64,000 bases of DNA from JANNBN01 sp963763885. Its GTDB lineage: Bacteria > Actinomycetota > Acidimicrobiia > Acidimicrobiales > JANYDT01. Positions 61,932 through 64,000 of the stretch are shown in pieces. Location of the stretch: assembly GCA_963763885.1 (NCBI GenBank), contig CAVXQD010000007.1, positions 1-64,000 of the forward strand. Direction: 5' to 3'. A program made the position numbers and the translations under genes. The first letter of the stretch is position 1. Every line of letters starts with the position of its first letter. The notes beneath the pieces are model-generated. The model was given only the letters and a program-made list of their open reading frames with translations, had not been told where the DNA came from and made no database searches.

Positions 61932-63392
61932 TTATTGCACAAAGTCGGCTAGCAGGTCCGCCGCCTTGCTACGCAGTTCCGTGACGCGAATCTTGTTGCC
62001 GTTCGCACTCGGCGTGACTGGGAACGAGTCCAGCTGCACCACCCGCACGGGCACCTTGTAACGCGCCAGCTTCGACGCGCAATGGGCAATGACCGCTGCC
62101 TCGTCCACCGCTCCAGAGGAGACGACAAACGCAACCGGCCGCGCTCCTGTTGGTCGATCCACTGCTACAACCGCTGCCTGGTCAATTCCGTCGACGCCAA
62201 GAATTGCTTCTTCGATATCAGCCGGAGCAACCAAGAACCCACCGAGGCGCAGAACGTCGGCAATGCGAGAGTGGTACGTGAACGTACGATTGTCGTCAGC
62301 GTCGGCTGCGTCTCCAGTACAGAACCAGCCTTCCTGGAAAGCTGCTGCTGTGAGCGCAGCGTCAATATGCTCACCGCCTTCCGCAAGGTAGCCCTCGAAG
62401 AGGCTGGGACCTCTGAGCTGCAGTTCTCCGTCGACCACCCGCATGGATGCATCTTCGGACACCAACGTTCCACCGGCGAGGGATCTGATCTCTGCGCTGG
62501 CAAAGGGGTTGCGCAACGAGTACAACGCCTGCACTTCGCTCATGCCGTAGAGACCGGCGATCACCGCACCGCGTTCGGCGGCTCGCTGCACGATCCCTTC
62601 CAAGCTGGTGTTGAAACGCGCATACCCGCCCAGGCGAATCGACGACAGGTCAGCCCCGGCCTCCACCAGACGGTGAAACATGTCATCGCTTCCGTTCAGT
62701 ACGGTGATTCTTTGGCGGCGAATCAACGCCGCAACGTCGTGAGCTGCGAACCCGTTGGTCACCCATGCTGGCGCCCCGGCTGCCAACGCTGCGGTGAGGT
62801 TGCTCATTCCGAACGTCCCACCGAACGGCATCACCAACAGGACCCTGTCGTCTTGCCGATACCCGAAACCCCTCCCGGCATCGTGGCCGTGGCGAGCGAT
62901 GGACCCTTGTGTGTGGCGAACCATCTTGGGCTTGCTGGTGGTGCCGGACGTGGTGAAGATAAGGAACGGGTTGTCCGCTTGTGGTTCGGGCGAACTCATT
63001 TCGTACGTGCTTATATGTTCTGCGCGCGTATTATCCGCAGTTAACGCAGCCCAATCAGCGTCGGAAGCAACAACCGCTTTGGCACCCGACCGAGTCACAA
63101 GGTCCTTGGCCTCCGCATCGGAGTACCTGGTGTTCACCGAAACCAGCACAAGCCGGGCGGCGGCACAGGCGCAGATGGCCTCGAGGTAGGAGCGGCCATT
63201 CGGCAAGCGGACTGCAAGACGATCCCCGGCCGTGAAACCTGCGGCCACGAGATGACCAGCGTTGACAACACCAGCGGCCGCCAACTCCGCTGCACTAACA
63301 ACAGCGGCTCCAGCGGATCGCTCCGCCTCGTCTTCGAAGCGGAACACAGTCGCTGACTGGCGAAACAGGTCGATCACATTCACGGCATGCAC
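61932..63392 (-). CDS. AMP-dependent acyl-CoA synthetase/ligase
   Basis: 486 aa from GTG 63392 (GTG 63383 alternative; the frame beyond is antisense to the next gene). ANL-family motifs: LIFTTSGTTSKPKMVRHTQG (P-loop), AGLYGMSEVQALYS, WFCTGDAAD and the C-terminal KLARYKVPVRV...GNKIRV, where the catalytic Lys sits in GNKIR. Activates an acid to its CoA thioester. Divergent from the epoxide-hydrolase-like gene. Confidence 0.9.
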   Translation of the reverse strand: MHAVNVIDLFRQSATVFRFEDEAERSAGAAVVSAAELAAAGVVNAGHLVAAGFTAGDRLAVRLPNGRSYLEAICACAAARLVLVSVNTRYSDAEAKDLVTRSGAKAVVASDADWAALTADNTRAEHISTYEMSSPEPQADNPFLIFTTSGTTSKPKMVRHTQGSIARHGHDAGRGFGYRQDDRVLLVMPFGGTFGMSNLTAALAAGAPAWVTNGFAAHDVAALIRRQRITVLNGSDDMFHRLVEAGADLSSIRLGGYARFNTSLEGIVQRAAERGAVIAGLYGMSEVQALYSLRNPFASAEIRSLAGGTLVSEDASMRVVDGELQLRGPSLFEGYLAEGGEHIDAALTAAAFQEGWFCTGDAADADDNRTFTYHSRIADVLRLGGFLVAPADIEEAILGVDGIDQAAVVAVDRPTGARPVAFVVSSGAVDEAAVIAHCASKLARYKVPVRVVQLDSFPVTPSANGNKIRVTELRSKAADLLADFVQ

Positions 63393-63407
63393 ATTCGCAC
63401 ACCCACA

Positions 63408-64000
63408 ATGGATTGGGAGCTCGGTGATCTCATCGCCGATGATGACCCTATGACCGACACGTTGGACCCGATCACCGCTTTGCTGCCCACTTACGGGATT
63501 CGCTGCAGGCGCATGACAACCAACGGCGTCGAGTTGGACGTGCTGGAAAGCGGTCCGGAGGACGGGCCGCTCATCGTCTTGTCGCACGGGTTTCCTGAAC
63601 TGGCGTGGAGCTGGCGCCATCAGCTGCGCGCTCTTGGCGAAGCGGGTTGGCATGCCATTGCACCTGATCAACGTGGCTACGGCCGGTCGACCAAGCCAAC
63701 CGGCGTCCCGGCCTACGACAGCGAGCAGATCGGCAACGATCTTCTCGGTCTCGTTGATCAGATTGCTGGCGTCGGCCAACCCGCCGTGTTCGTGGGTCAC
63801 GACTGGGGCGCGTTCATCGTGTGGGACCTGGCTCGCACACAGCCCCACCGGGTGCGCGCACTGGTCAATCTGTCCGTGCCATTTGTGGATTGGCCAGCAC
63901 CGCCCACCCAGCTGTTCAAGATGCTGCACGGAGACAACTTTTTTTACATCAGCTACTTCCAACCAGTTGGCATCGCCGAAGCAGACATGGATCAGCACGT
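63408..64000 (+). CDS. Alpha/beta-hydrolase, epoxide-hydrolase-like (partial)
   Basis: At least 197 aa; it runs off the window end. Start ATG 63408 or 63450. Motifs: oxyanion HGFPELAWSWR, PDQRGYGRS, and nucleophile Asp in FVGHDWGAFIVW, the HDWG box of soluble epoxide hydrolases. The catalytic His and Tyr lie beyond 64000. It would hydrolyse an epoxide or ester, for example a P450 product, but the link is inference from position. Confidence 0.85.
   Translation, partial: MDWELGDLIADDDPMTDTLDPITALLPTYGIRCRRMTTNGVELDVLESGPEDGPLIVLSHGFPELAWSWRHQLRALGEAGWHAIAPDQRGYGRSTKPTGVPAYDSEQIGNDLLGLVDQIAGVGQPAVFVGHDWGAFIVWDLARTQPHRVRALVNLSVPFVDWPAPPTQLFKMLHGDNFFYISYFQPVGIAEADMDQH

Overview
The window looks like a chromosomal segment of a high-G+C actinomycete. 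Acidimicrobiia (Ilumatobacter-like) is my best guess, from the mix of ClpP, CaiB-type CoA transferases, acyl-CoA dehydrogenases, CYP125/124-like P450s and a folP gene in a G+C-rich background. This is inference from protein content, not a database match.

Layout. 51-1590: an IS3-family insertion sequence with a frameshifted transposase, next to clpP (1643-2230, minus). 2316-2397: tRNA-Leu(UAG). Its 3' 51 bases (2348-2398) recur exactly at 20760-20810, so 2348-20810 is an 18.4-kb element integrated in the tRNA gene. It carries a tyrosine integrase, a putative PD-(D/E)xK nuclease protein, a MobF relaxase with a frameshift near its C-terminus, an Xis-like and a winged-helix protein. Its cargo includes toxin/antitoxin-like pairs, two LexA/S24-like mini-proteases, a pentapeptide-repeat protein and several unknown proteins. 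I see no FtsK/TraB or T4SS genes, so it is probably mobilizable rather than self-conjugative.

The most unusual part of the element is 15173-18415. A helix-turn-helix protein and a small unknown protein are followed by a complete tRNA-Arg(CCG)-shaped cloverleaf (16016-16088). Its T-loop and D-loop both lack the canonical elbow nucleotides. The cloverleaf abuts and slightly overlaps the start of a 777-aa protein of no recognised family. This is the best candidate in the window for an undescribed system.

20811-42700 is mixed chromosome: a DUF4375-like protein, decayed ORFs, a P450, a VapBC pair, a CaiB CoA transferase, an HD protein, a secreted FN3-like protein, an SDR, a large XRE-ATPase regulator, LysE, VOC, MDR, PEP-mutase-like and methyltransferase genes, a copper-type P-ATPase, a frameshifted TauD-like gene, a patatin and a DUF4395 membrane protein with a strong upstream operator-like palindrome.

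42700-64000 is dominated by a catabolic region. It has two separate pairs of glutamine-synthetase-like enzyme plus P450, a gamma-glutamyl hydrolase of the PuuD type, an aldehyde dehydrogenase, two acyl-CoA dehydrogenases, a CoA transferase, an acyl-CoA synthetase, an epoxide-hydrolase-like enzyme and a complete branched-chain-amino-acid-type ABC importer. GntR and MarR regulators are embedded. The sense is uptake of a nitrogen-containing substrate (probably an amine), gamma-glutamylation, P450 oxidation, hydrolysis, and CoA/aldehyde processing. Shared TTTGATCAAA palindromes upstream of the importer and the aldehyde dehydrogenase suggest a GntR regulon. A near-identical 65-bp sequence sits in frame inside two unrelated genes (34812-34876 and 48181-48245), resembling a small mobile palindromic/protein-coding element. 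No CRISPR array or rRNA was seen.
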